DNA from: Alligator mississippiensis
Taxonomy: Eukaryota > Chordata > Crocodylia > Alligatoridae
Length of the DNA: 64,000 nt
Assembly (NCBI RefSeq): GCF_030867095.1
Contig: NC_081828.1
Span: 218,209,978-218,273,977 of the forward strand
Reading direction: 5' to 3'
Shown here: in pieces, positions 43,441 through 54,639 of the stretch
Layout of the letters: every line of letters begins with the position of its first letter
Numbering within the stretch: position 1 is the first letter of the stretch
Translations under genes and position numbers: made by a program
The notes under the pieces: generated by a model
Database searches by the model: none
Seen by the model: only the letters and a program-made list of their open reading frames with translations
Told to the model about the DNA's origin: nothing

Positions 43441-44004
43441 AAGCCGGGGTGGGGGCAGGCGAGGGGGGAGTTTGCAAAAGCTGGAGTGCTCCGAGCACGG
43501 CTCGTCACGGGTCGAGCGGGGTCCTGACATGCAGCAGCGACCGCAGAGGGGCTTCTGGGCGAGTTTCTCCGCAGGAGATTTCTGCCACGGTCTGTGCTGC
43601 AGGATCTGCGTTGCCAGTTAGGAAGAATAATGGTGGCAATAAGCCTTATCGGAGCTGGAGTTTATTCCCTCCCTAAAAACCTCCCCGCTGCACAAGGCTT
43701 GCCTCTTTCTGGTGCGCAGAAGCAGGCTGCAGTTTAGAAGGAGAAAGGGCTGGACTCTGCTTCTTGCAAACGGGGGAGGCACAATGGGGAATGGACGGTT
43801 TCACATGGGGAGGCAGATGCCCAAACGGGAATGCTGGCCTTGGGTCTTTGGCCCCTCTCGGCGATGCACGTTCCCTCCGCGGCTGCAAGCGATAACACCC
43901 CAGGCAGGTGCGCGTGAGCTGGCTTTGCGCTGGCCTTGAGGTCCTGCTGCCTGTCTGGTGCTTTGTCCCAGCAGCCTCTTGCAAGGCCGCACACTCTGGC
44001 CTCC

Positions 44005-44080
44005 GTCCAGCCAAGCGTTCAAGCCGGCGCTTAATTTTAAGCGTGTGAATAGTCCCTCACACAGACTTAAGTGTGTCCCT
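44005..44080. repeat. Palindromic dispersed repeat, copy 3
   Basis: CCAGCCAAGCGTTCAAG, then GCGCTTAATTTTAAGCGTGT, GAATAGTCCCTCACACAGAC and TTAAGTGTGTCC. Followed by GCAGGAAGCCAGGCTGGGTG, similar to the bases after copy 2. Confidence 0.65.
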
Positions 44081-44674
44081 GGCCGGGAGCCAACCCAGGC
44101 TGCAGGAAGCCAGGCTGGGTGGGGGCTTTGCTGAGCCCTGAGCTTGGTGGAGCTGAATTTTTATTTTCCCAGTGAAATCTGCTAAATGCTGAACTCAGAT
44201 CCCATGCTTCGTGGGTACAAGACACAACCCAAGGTACAACCCCGGCTGCATCTGACCCCAGCTTGCAAAGGGCCCCCCGTCTCTTCATTTCCCTTCCTGC
44301 ACCCCTGGGTGCGTATCTGAATCGGCTCGGGCAGCTCTGAACCACACGCTTCCCGCTGAGTGTGCAAGAAGTCCCCACGTGCGGGTCTGAGCACGCCGCT
44401 GAGCAGATGCCAGACCAAGCAGGCAGCAGAAGACGGGGGGTTTACCACCGAGGCGAGCGGGCATGCAGATGAATGGCACTGAACGTGCTGTTCCCGTGGG
44501 CGGGTGAAATCTGCTCCATGACTAATCAGGCCCCCACGGCGTTCCTCCGGGACCTGCCCACCCACAGCGCTGTCCTCACCAGGTGCGTGGATGCCCACAG
44601 GCCAGCTCTCTTCAAGGGCAGGTCTCCAGCGCCGTGCCTCCACCCGTGGGCTATCCAGGCGTGTCCTCTGGCTC

Positions 44675-44770
44675 CGATCCAGCGCAGCATGTCAGCTGGT
44701 GCTTAGCTTTGAGCACGTGAATAGCGCCTTAAGTGCTTTGCTGGATCCTGGCCTAGCTGAGCAGCAGGAA
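44675..44770. repeat. Palindromic dispersed repeat, copy 4
   Basis: GATCCAGCGCAGCATGTCAG, GGTGCTTAGCTTTGAGCACG, TGAATAGCGCC and TTAAGTGCTTTGCTGGATCC, followed by GAGCAGCAGGAAGC as in copy 2. Confidence 0.65.
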
Positions 44771-44775
44771 GCTGC

Positions 44776-45585
44776 CTTGGGATCGTGGCCGCCTGGACTC
44801 ACCCAGCTCCAGGAGGTTTTGCATGGTGCTCAGCTGCTGCCTCCTGTGTCTGTTGAGTAGCGACCTGGGCAGAAACCACGGCCGGGCAGCGCATCCTGGG
44901 GACCCGAGGAGGCACAGATGGATGGCTGGCACCGTAGGCATGGACAGAGAAGACTTGGAAGAGGGAATCTTTTGATCATGGGCCCCAACGTCACCCCTGA
45001 TTTGGGGTTTCTTGATGTGGACACCCCCGCAGAGAGACAGCCAAGGGCTTGGCTATATTATTGAAGCCCTTTGCTTGTCCTCTGGGGGTGGCTGCAGAAT
45101 ATTTGGGGCTGTCGCCTGCCTGCAGCTGGATGGGGAGGGCGCTACCCATGCCGCCACGGCTCTGGTAGTGCCCTCCCTATCCGGCCAACAGGCTGCACAG
45201 CTGGTGACGGAGTGGGCCCTCGGCTCCGGGGTAAAGGGAAGTGATCACAAACGAGCGATCACAGCTCTCACGCGCTGGACAGAGCACCCTGCCCCTGCCC
45301 CTGCCCCAGCTCGGGGAATGGATGGCCTTGGAGGTCCCTTCGAACCAGAGGCTCCCCCTCCTGCTCCTTTACACCCTGCTGGGGCCACAGGCTCAGCTGG
45401 TCCCGAGCTCCTTGGCACGGAGACAGATCCCTAAGTTGTAGGATCCACGGTCATCTCCTCCAACCCCACTGGGATCAGGGACCCCTGCGGGCAGGCACAG
45501 ACAGGCCCGTTCATCAGGGCAGCCGATCGCACCAGTACAAGATGCCTCTGTTGCGATGGGGGAGCGTTCTGCACTGGGCAGGAAC
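44776..45585. other. No gene recognised
   Basis: A 140-codon plus-strand frame at 45012-45434 has no domain. Confidence 0.35.
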
Positions 45586-45589
45586 TGGG

Positions 45590-45955
45590 ATGGGTCAGTC
45601 TGGAGAAGAGCGGACTGAGAGGGGATTTGATAAGAGCCTGCAGATACCTGAGGAGTAGTTACCTGGGGGACGGAGACGGACAGTTGTGCATGGCTGCAGG
45701 GAAGGGGACAATGGAAATGGGCTGAAATTGCAGCAGGGGACAGTTAAGTTGGAGACGAGGGAGAACCGTTATATGCGGAGGGTGGTTCAGCTGCCTAGAG
45801 AGACTGTGGGACCCCCCTCCTTAGAAATACTCACGAGCAGGTTGGACAGACACTTGGCTGGCATGGTTTGGGCAGGGCTGATCCTGCCCTGAGCCGGGGG
45901 TGGCCTCTGCGTGGCCCCCGGAGAGCCCCGCCGGCCCGGCTACTCTGCGATTCCA
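45590..45955 (+). mobile_element. CR1 3' part
   Basis: GGGTCAGTCTGGAGAAGAGC, TGCAGATACCTGAGGAGTAG, GGGCTGAAATTGCAGCAGGG and TGGTTTGGGCAGGGCTGATC are in CR1 order. The tail is decayed. Confidence 0.8.
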
Positions 45956-46084
45956 CAAATTCTCCACCGCTGGTCCTCCTATTTTTTTTCTTTGTTTTGA
46001 AATTTCATTTTTGGCGCCAAATCAGCTCCGAACTCTCTGGATGGAGCAGAGTTCAATTGTTCCCAACTGCGTGGCAGTCTTCTC

Positions 46085-46675
46085 CCTCCCAGGTACTTCA
46101 GCCTGGGGTTTCAGATGCTCCCACATCCATTGCAGCATCCAACCCTAACCCTAGCCCTAGCCCAAGCCTGGAGGCCTTGGAGTTTAAATGTCCCTTAGCC
46201 TCACTTGCCCCAAGCCGACAGGCTGAAGGAGCAAGCTAGAGGGAAAGCCCGAGAGCCATCCCCCATCGCCATCCATTGTGTAGCAGAGATCCTTGCACTG
46301 GGAGGCATTTGTAGACTCTCTCAGGGGTGCCTGCCCGCAGTGCAATGGGCAGGTCTCCACCCTCAGCTACGTCAGATCATTCAAGGCTGAGAAGAAGGGG
46401 AGTTTCCCCCTCCAGGTCAGTAAAACCACTTGCTGATTTTTAAAACAAATTAGTATAAATGCATTTCACGTTCCAGGTCAAATCAGCCAAGTCAGTTCCA
46501 AATCATATCGACCAAACAGAACTCAGTTGTCCCCAAAACCATACCCATTGAGCAGGCAGAACTCAATTTTTCTAAACACCATGTACGGCGCTAACAACCG
46601 GCAAGCATCCTCTGTCCCAGGTGCTCACTCTGGGACTTCAGATACTCCCAAATCCATCAGCAGGCATCCTACATG
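46085..46675 (+). repeat. Two copies of a short local repeat plus a telomere-like motif
   Basis: CCCAGGTACTTCAGCCTGGG, TTTCAGATGCTCCCACATCC (46089-46128) recurs as CCCAGGTGCTCACTCTGGGA, CTTCAGATACTCCCAAATCC (46617-46656). Between them lies AACCCTAACCCTAGCCCTAG (46141-46160), a short telomere-like run. Confidence 0.6.
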
Positions 46676-48790
46676 GAGCCCAAGCACAGAGGTTTTGGGA
46701 TTCGGATGCTCCCAGATACCCGCATTGCATTTGGATTTCACTTGCTGCTATGTGAACAGTGATGCCCGGTGCAGGATAGTGGGAACCGTCCAGCTGCCCA
46801 CCCTGGACTGCTCCCAGCCCTGTCCCCATGGCACGCGCCCTCCTGGCAGCACGATGCTGCCTCTCAGGCTCCCCTCCCCGCCGAGCAAGCGTGTCAGGTC
46901 CCTCTTCTCCAGACAGAGCCCCCGGGGGCTGACAACCAGCCAGGAGTGCTGGCAGCATCCAGGGAACCCCTCTGCAATCCTGCGAGCACGGCCGCAGCTG
47001 CTAGGGGAAGGATGGAGAGAGCACTGGGGCCGTGAACACAGCCGCCTGGAGCTCTCTATGGGTCGTGGCATGGGCAGACTGGTCTGGGGCCGGGCACCGG
47101 GGCTGGGGAGGGCCATGGAGATGCCAAAAGCAGGCTGGTATAGGGCTTTCTGGCCAGCGTCACCTCCCTAGGAGCTCACAGGAGGAAATGAAATGCCGGT
47201 AAAAAGACTGCCTGATGCAGCTCAGACGTTGCAGGGGCAATTGGAGGAGCCCCGAGTGAGCCCCCGGTGTCGGACTTGTCCCTTGTAGATGCAGGGGAGG
47301 GGGCAGTTGTGTAGCTGCTGGCGGTGGGGGGTAACCCCTGTGAGCGGCACCAGGCTCAGGGGCTGCTCTGCGTTAATCTGGGAGTCAAATCACCCCCCTA
47401 CGGCATCCCAGCTGTCTTCTTTGCACCCCCCAGCTGCACCTTTTGTTCTGCACAGCTCAGAATTGGGCCCTTCCACCTCGCTGTGCCTCAGTTTCCCCAC
47501 TGCTGGGACGACAAGGGCACCAAGGGATGGGACGGTGTGTGATAATAGTAGCTGAGCTGAGTCGGGGTCAAGAGGGCCAGGAACTGGCCTTGTGACATCA
47601 TCACACCACCTAGTACGGTGATGTCATTGTGCGGCTATGTTACATGTTAGGTTACATGTTAGGTGTCAGACCAGAGCACGGCCTGGATTAGCACGTAGGC
47701 TGCGCTGGCTGGAGGAGCTTGGAGCAGCGCTAGCCCCGGGCAGTCCGGCCATGCCTCCGATCGGCAGTCCCTGAGCTGTATGGAGAGGCATGGGGAGAGC
47801 CTGTGTGTCAGCTCCATACCAGCTGGTGAGACTGTGCGCAAAGGGGATGTCCATCCACGATCAGCACTGCTGGGGCAGTGCTCAGGGGCCTTCAACACAG
47901 GCTGGTGGTGCAGAGATGCAAGAGAGGAGCAGAAAGACCTGCACGGCTGCAGCAGCCTGAGCAACACGGACAGCAATGCAGAGTGAGTCCCCGCGCCTTG
48001 TGCAAGCCCCTGTTCCCGGTTTGGCTGAGACCATGGATGCACATGGGGACAGAAACCCCAGACCCCAACTATCGTGGTTTCCAGCCCGGCTTCTTCTTGC
48101 TTCTCTTCTTATCTGCAACTTTCCCAGAGGTACAGTGACGAGAACAGCCTCGCTGAGCTGCGATGGCAGAGTCAAACGGGTCTCGGTTCAGCCGCTGCCA
48201 AGTTACCCAAGAGCGTAGGGCATTGCACTCACACAGGTGCTCCCTCCCCTACATGCTGTTGAATTGATGCTTTCATGAGCACAGAGAACGGTGACGGCTC
48301 AGGTTGGAGAGACTTTACCAGCCCCTGGTCCTCCGATGAAGCTCATCAGAGCAGGATACAAGCCCCCTGAGTCTGTGTTAACATGGAAGAACAGGGCTGG
48401 ATCCCCATCTCATTAGCAGGGATGTGAATCCAAAGCCAATTAACAGAGATATTCAAGGATTACAGCTCAAGGTCCAAGTCTGTCTGTAGTCAAAATATCT
48501 AGTCTGTTCCTGGCAATAACGTCACGCAGGGAAAGGACCCGACCGTCTGCAAGTCGGGGTCTGGCGCCAAGGCCTATAGCCGTTGCTGAGGGGTTGGGGT
48601 CCTCATCTGGGACTCATTTGCGAGGGCCAGATGTGGGGGAAGCTGTACTTCTCCTGTTCTTCCATGATGCATAAAGGCAGGTTATAATGGAAAGTAAGGA
48701 CTCTGTGGGGCTGCTGCCTTGGCTGCAGTCATACGCGCACGACCGTACCTACACTGTGAAAGGCTGAAACTCTGCAGAGCTGTTTTCACA
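46676..48790. other. No gene recognised; one MIR-like piece
   Basis: CTGTGCCTCAGTTTCCCCAC at 47481-47500 looks like a MIR remnant. The 214-codon frame at 46527-47171 is opposed by minus-strand frames and lacks a domain. Confidence 0.4.
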
Positions 48791-48798
48791 GCTTAAAT

Positions 48799-48985
48799 CT
48801 GGGGCGGGCAATTATTTTGGGCAGAGGGCTGCTTACTGAGTTTTGGCAAGCCATCAAGGGCCGCATGACAGGTATCCCCGGGCAGATAAATATTAATTTT
48901 CTAAATTTTTTAGGGGTCCCGTGGGCCAGATACGATGGCCTGGCGGGTCACATCCAGCCCCTGGCCTGCATTTTGCCCACCCCTG
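48799..48985 (+). mobile_element. 187-bp non-autonomous hAT-type element with perfect 8-bp duplication
   Basis: The left end CTGGGGCGGGCAATTATTTT pairs with the right end TTTTGCCCACCCCTG. GCTTAAAT flanks both sides exactly (48791-48798 and 48986-48993). The interior has no coding capacity. Confidence 0.88.
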
Positions 48986-48993
48986 GCTTAAAT

Positions 48994-49920
48994 GCATCTG
49001 CTGCGGCAAGAAGTAATGGGGCCGATGGTGGCAAAGAACTGGTGAGCTGGCTAAATCTCAGCAATGGGGATGAAAACAGCACCTCCCTGAAGTCTCTTCC
49101 TCCCTCCCCCAGGTCATATCTTTTATTGGACTGCTTATATAGTTGGGAGAGATAGTGGCAAGGTGTCCAGTGCAAAGTGCCCTTCCTCGGCACCAGAGAC
49201 AGCCTCCTCTCAGCCCCCGGTGACTTTTGGTCAACCCCATCATGGACATACAGGTGGAGGCTGGGTTGTTACTACCTGTGGTGAAGCAGAGGAAGCAGGC
49301 CAGTTGAATGAGCCATAATGAGCCATTGGTCCATGGTCAGAAAAGCGAGTTTGTGCTCTCTGGAGAATGGGTGCAGGGGTCCCTTGAGGACATGGGCCGA
49401 GAGGTCAGATGTGCAGCAGCTGCTCTGTGAAAACTGCCCTCCCGCTGGTGCAGCTCATGCCTCGATTCCCCGATGGGACTAGGACCTGCCCCTGATGAGG
49501 ACAGTGCCCAGCCCCAGCCCCACACATAGGTGGAGGCCACGGGGCTGGTCCCTTGCTCAGCTCTGCTTGCGGAGCCGGGTGGGGAGCAGGCTCCCCAGTC
49601 CCCACCAGCAAGGAGCTCCCAGCACCAGCTCCGTGACCGTGGGGCCAGTGCTGGGAGACCCTTATCTCCCAGCCCAAGCTCTGTGGTTGCGGGACTCAGG
49701 CTGGGAGACCGTTATCTCCTAGCACCAGCTCTGCAGTGTGGGGCCAGCACCAGGAGTCTCTTATCACGATCTCGGAGCGGGGGCTTGGAGCTCCCTGCTG
49801 CCGGGGCAGGGGGACGTAGTCTCTTCCTGGGCTTTGGGGGCAGAGCCCGCCCTGGCAGCTCCCGGGGGCAGGGAGCAATCTCCCACCCCTTGATGGCTGG
49901 CTGACCGGGAGCAGATTTGC
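48994..49920. other. No gene recognised
   Basis: The 49500-49900 stretch repeats phrases such as GTGGGGCCAGYRCYRGGAG and CCTTATCTCCYAGC in loose tandem. No gene signal. Confidence 0.4.
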
Positions 49921-49924
49921 TCCT

Positions 49925-50118
49925 GGTCAGTCATCCACATGAACACTAGTGTGCCATTATGATTTAAAAGTAAATTTGCTACTTGCATTTGTAGGTAGTA
50001 AATTTACTCATGATTAGTGAGGTTCATGGCATAGTAAGCATGTGCACGTATAGACACACATGCTTACTTTGCAGTAAACTAAGCTACTGCGCAGTTAAAT
50101 GTCTCATGTAAATGCACC
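49925..50118. mobile_element. Possible MITE, related to 57797-58035
   Basis: Rich in TTACT, GCAGTAAAC, GCGCAGTTAAATG and similar phrases, bounded by CATCCACATGAACACTAG and TCATGTAAATGCACCC, which are weakly inverted. A similar phrase set fills 57797-58035. Confidence 0.45.
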
Positions 50119-50149
50119 CTGATACGCTTATTTGTAGGGTCTTAGACTC

Positions 50150-50280
50150 ACAGAAAAGCCAGGCCGACAGTCCATACCAAAGTGACCGTGGGGTAAAATT
50201 CCTCCCTGTCTTCAGCGCAACACCGGTCTGTGCCTGAGCGGGGGGACAAGACCCTTTAGCCAGGACCCCACAGTTTTAAG
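50150..50280 (-). repeat. Dispersed repeat (GGGGTCAGGAAGGAATTT family), minus-strand copy 3
   Basis: GTGGGGTAAAATTCCTCCCT is the reverse complement of the block at 6860 and 9672. The rest is decayed. Confidence 0.5.
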
Positions 50281-50589
50281 TCCCAGCAGGAGCACTGGCA
50301 CAGCCCAGTCACAGTGATGGGGGTGTTGCCTTGTGTTACTAATGCCCAGAAGCATTGGTTAGTGCTCTGATTTGCCCAGATGTGAAATGTTGGAGCAAAG
50401 CCAATCCTGTACCCAATGGATGGGCATCCCTGGAGCCCCAAATCCTCCTTGCCAAGAGCTCTGGAAACTCCCTTGCAAGTGGGACCCTGGCCTGCTCTGC
50501 TCACCCTCTGCCAGGCCTGGCTGGCACCATGCAAAGGACCTGGGACCTCCAGGACTGCACAGTTCCCAGCTCTGGTCACTGCCAGCTGT

Positions 50590-50985
50590 CAGATTTGATA
50601 GCTGCAGAAAAGGGTCCAGAGACAAGCAACACAACTAGCCACGGGGCTGGAAAGCAGATGTGCAGGGGGAGGCTGAGAGGACCGAGCACGTTCAGCTTGG
50701 AGAGGAAGCGATTGAGGGGATGGGGCAGCAGTCCTCATGCAGTCCTCCCCAGAAGGCAGGGGGAGGACGAAGCAGGACCTGTACCAATGGCTCCAAATTG
50801 CAGCCGAGTAGATTTAGGCGAGCCCTTCCTTGCTGTCAGAGCAGTGAGGGAGCGATGGCTCTCCTGCACTGGGGGTTTCCCTGGACCAGGATGCTTTAGT
50901 TGCAGCAGCCTGCATCTGTGCAGGGGCTCGGACCAGTCAACCTGCAAGGTCCCTTCCCACCTTGTGGGTCTTTGACGCTTGCCTT
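50590..50985 (+). mobile_element. Decayed CR1 3' part
   Basis: GTCCAGAGACAAGCAACACA, GAGGCTGAGAGGACCGAGCA, GTTCAGCTTGGAGAGGAAGC and TCGGACCAGTCAACCTGCAA follow CR1 order with high divergence. Confidence 0.55.
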
Positions 50986-52570
50986 TTCTCCTGCCCCTCA
51001 GGCCTGCTCTTCCCTGGTCAGCCCTTCTCTTGTCTCTGTGTTGGCCACTTTCCTGAGCCAGGCGAGGGCTTGGTCCTGCTCCCCATGCACTCCCCTGTCC
51101 ACCGAGGTGGGATGGGGACAGCAGTGAACACAACGCCATGTCTTTCTCAGTGTGCATCATTGCTCCCCTTGATGAGCAGCAACAGCAGCCCCAGCTCACT
51201 GCCTGCTGCAGCCTTTGAAGGGATTTACAGCATTAGGAGCCGTTCGTGCTGGAACGGATTAGCTCATGCACGCAGTGATCTGCCGTAGGGTCGGCAAGAT
51301 GCTGGGGGCCATGACGTGTGTTAAATATAGCTCTGCCTGCCTTTCTGGTAGCTGCATGGATCTGGTGGCCCCGGCTCTCTCAGGCATGGATGCTAGTCCT
51401 CTGCGCTGTTCACGGGGGAACTATAACTTGGAGATGAGCCGTACGAGGGGTTTTGTGTTTTGCCCCCTTCTTGTTTCATAAGTCCAGCTTAAGGTGAGTT
51501 TACCAGTTTAAGGTGAGTTCACCAGTCTAATGCTCCTGAGGAAAGGGAATGTATCTCTGCAATGTCACCATTAAATGTGTACTGAGGGCAGTGTCATTAT
51601 GTGGTCCATAATTTGATCAGGATTGCCACAGTCACACTTTGCACAACTCTGAATACACCACTTGTGCATCAAGTGACCACAGTGGCCATGCCCAGTTTGG
51701 ATCTACTTGAGAGCCTTCCTCATTTCCCCTTTCATTTAAATGCAGGAAATTCTCCCCCGGGAATACGCTGCAGCCTGCATTGCGCTGGAGACCTTGCAGG
51801 TGCTGAAAGCAAGACTGGAAAACAAGGAGACATTGCCCCTCTTGGTGCTGGGGAGGAAGGAGGGCACATCCTTCCTATTTCTCACCTTTGTTGCCTTCCC
51901 ATGGGGAAAGCAGCTGGGTGCTGGCAGCCCTCTGGATCAGGAAGAGGCAGAGGAGGGTTTCCCCATTTCAGGCACTTTGTGTTACTGTGGAAATGGCTCT
52001 GGCAGCACAGCGTCTAGACTAATCACCACACACATCCCAGCTCCCCCAGTCCCCATGGAAAGGAGCCTGAGTGCAGACTAGGCTGGGCTCTGACTGGGTG
52101 CGGGAGTCTGCACCGGTGACGTCCAGCTCCGGACAGGGTCTTCTGTCCTGCCTCCACCTCTGCTCCCAGCCCCAGTGGGCAGAGGGTGGAAGAAGAGCCA
52201 TTACTATCCTGTTCTGTAGGGTGTGGACACCCCAATCCTTGCACCGATCTCCTGGGAACAGGGGCTGGCCGAGGCCCACGCACCCAACCTCACAGTCCCC
52301 AAATGAAGGTGTTTTGGGGATGGTCTGGGGACAGCTGGCAGCGGTGGGTGACTTGCTGCAGACACTGGGTGGCAGCTGCTCTTGCCCACGGTCGTGTTTG
52401 GCAGGGGTTGGTTTGTCCCGGGAAGAACAGCCCGACACCAGAACAGCCCTCTTTATGGCGTCAGACAGGGGCTCGACTGAATGCCGACCAGCAGGCAGCG
52501 ATGGGAGACACGCAGCGTGAAGCAGGAGTGTGCACACACGTGGCGCTCAGCACGTAACATGTACTGTGCT
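50986..52570. other. No gene recognised
   Basis: A short duplicated phrase (TTAAGGTGAGTTTACCAGT at 51489-51507 and TTAAGGTGAGTTCACCAGT at 51508-51527) is the only structure noticed. Confidence 0.4.
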
Positions 52571-52576
52571 ATAAGC

Positions 52577-52871
52577 CAGCGGTTCTCAACCTTTTCAGAC
52601 TTAAGGCATGCCTGGATAGACTCGGGGGCCCCCTTGGAAAATGCCAGCTCTTTGTTTTCACTCTTTTTTGGACTACAGAAAGAGAACAGAGCTGTTTTTC
52701 CGTTGCAAAGAACTCAGGAAGACCTCCACGCCCGGTTTCTGTTTGCAATCTCGGAGTTTATCTTGTGAGCCGTGTTTGCACACCTAGCAGTGTGGGGCAC
52801 CCTGTGGCACCCTTGACGGGATCTCAGGCACCCCCAGGATGCTGTAGCACCCAGGCTGAGGATAAGTGCTG
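52577..52871 (+). mobile_element. Non-autonomous hAT-type element, family H1
   Basis: Starts CAGCGGTTCTCAACCTTTTC and ends GGCTGAGGATAAGTGCTG, a decayed inverted match. The interior matches 1-245 and 24244-24786 (GGACTACAGAAAGAG, GTTGCAAAGAACTCAGGAAG, GGCACCCTGTGGCACCCTTG). No clear flanking duplication. Confidence 0.75.
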
Positions 52872-54010
52872 TGAGCCCTATGTGACCACACCAGCGTCAC
52901 TGACAGCTCAGTTCTCCCTCCTGGGTTTTCCTCACCTAAGCAAGTGCGAAGGGTTTGGGATCAGACCCCCCGAGCCGGAGGTCTGTGACAGTGACTGTGT
53001 CACAGCCGGCCAAAGCAAGCCCCAGGACCTTCCCTTGCCTGACAGATGTGCCTCTGAATCTGACCTCGAGCCTCCTTCTAGCAGCCAAAAGCCGAGAAGG
53101 GCTGGGGTTGTGGGTGCAGCATGTCCATCCTGGCTCCCCCCAGGCAGGTGGAGGGAGCAGGAGAGATGGAGCCGGCAGGGTTGCTATTGCAGACCCATGG
53201 CGCTAGGTGGGGGGGAAGAGCCTCAGAGAAGCCATTTCCCAAGCAAAGCTGGGTGTGAGTCAGGCCCTGCCATTTCCAGGAGGGAGAAAGTGGGGGTGGG
53301 AGACCAGCAGAGCCCGGGAAATGGCTCGGGGGAGATGCTGCTCACCTCGACCGTGGTCCGGGGGCATGCCAGGACCGGGGATGCTCTAGCAGAGAGGCCC
53401 CCGTGAGCTGCAGCAGCTGTTTTTGGGGGGAAGCGCTCTCCCCAAGGCTGGAAGGACCCGTGCCCAGTCCTATAGGACACTGTCCTTGGTGCAGGACACG
53501 GCTTCTTCTTCTTTTGCATGACAGTGGCTGCCTGTGGGGTTGGGGAGCAAAGGCCCGGCATCTCCAGCCTCCTCTGCAGCAGGGAGCATCCCCCCGCGCA
53601 GCCCAGCGCTGGTGGGAAGGGAGGGTCCCTGGGGAAAGGTGGCACTTGGAGGTGAGAACCGGGGGCTGCAGGTGGAGGTTTCCCCTGCTGCAGGCTGGGG
53701 CTTCCTGGGGTCCCCTGGCTCTGAGCTGCAGGAGCCACCGCTCAGGGCCTTTACACTGGGGAATGGGAGTATCCCCACGCTGGTCTAATAAAAGATCTCA
53801 AATTTACCCAAAGAACCATGTCTGCCTATTTCTCTAGAAAGACACGTAATTGCAATCCCCACTTCTGCACTGTAAGGTGGGCGGGTGCACCATTAAATAC
53901 CCATGAATTGCTGAAAGCCGAAGCACTGCAGGATGGGTACCTAATGTCACGTGAATGTCATGTGTGTACAAGCTGGCTGCTGTCTGCAGAGATGTGATGT
54001 CTGCTCATTT
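52872..54010. other. No gene recognised
   Basis: Frames at 52765-53406 (plus) and 53223-53738 (minus) overlap and lack domains. Confidence 0.4.
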
Positions 54011-54012
54011 GA

Positions 54013-54030
54013 ACTACAACTCCCAGAAAG
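54013..54030 (+). promoter_or_regulatory. ZNF143/STAF-like binding motif
   Basis: ACTACAACTCCCAGAAAG is close to the vertebrate ZNF143 (STAF) consensus ACTACAATTCCCAGAATGC. A purine-rich stretch follows. No gene start was identified next to it, so it may be a decayed promoter or part of a repeat. Confidence 0.5.
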
Positions 54031-54195
54031 CCCCAGGAGCTGGGGGAAGGGGGGGAGAGAGCAGGGGGGAAAAGGAAAAGGAAGTTTCGAAACTGTTCGT
54101 TAAAGGTCACAATAGTGAGCAGTTCCTCTCTTGTAGTTGCGTATTGGTGCTCAGCTTTGCTTAAGGCTCTGCCTGTATAGGCTAGTAGCTTTTCC

Positions 54196-54260
54196 TTACC
54201 CTAGCCCTAACCTTAATCCTAACCCTAACCCTAATCCTAACCTTAATCCTAACCCTAAAC
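54196..54260 (+). repeat. Interstitial telomere-like tract (CCCTAA variants)
   Basis: About ten hexamers of CCCTAA and variants (CCTTAATCCTAACCCTAACC type), oriented CCCTAA on the plus strand. Confidence 0.9.
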
Positions 54261-54406
54261 CATTCAATTTGTGACAAGCCAGCTCCAACGCCAACATCAC
54301 TTGTACCAGTGTCCAACAAAAAGGGCGACAGGGTCATGTATTGTAACAGGAAGTGTGGGTTTCTTAATGCGGTTTTAAGATGTGGGCTGGAAAGTTTATG
54401 ATAGAG

Positions 54407-54410
<4 letters not shown>

Positions 54411-54464
<54 letters not shown>
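54411..54464. repeat. (TA)27 microsatellite
   Basis: Uninterrupted TA dinucleotides over 54 bases, about 150 bp after the telomere-like tract. Confidence 0.97.
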
Positions 54465-54468
<4 letters not shown>

Positions 54469-54639
54469 TCTATATAGAAACATATTTTAATAAAAAAACC
54501 CATGTGTGACAGGGTCAGGATATGCTAAAATAGGGGATGCCAGCAACCACCGCTTTAGCTTGATACAGGCATCTTGCCATTCCCGGGTCCAGATGAATTT
54601 TGCATTATTGAAGAGTTTATGTAAAAGACTCATGATCTG
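54465..54639. other. AT-rich DNA, nothing recognised
   Basis: Short stretch between the TA run and the next CR1. Confidence 0.4.
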
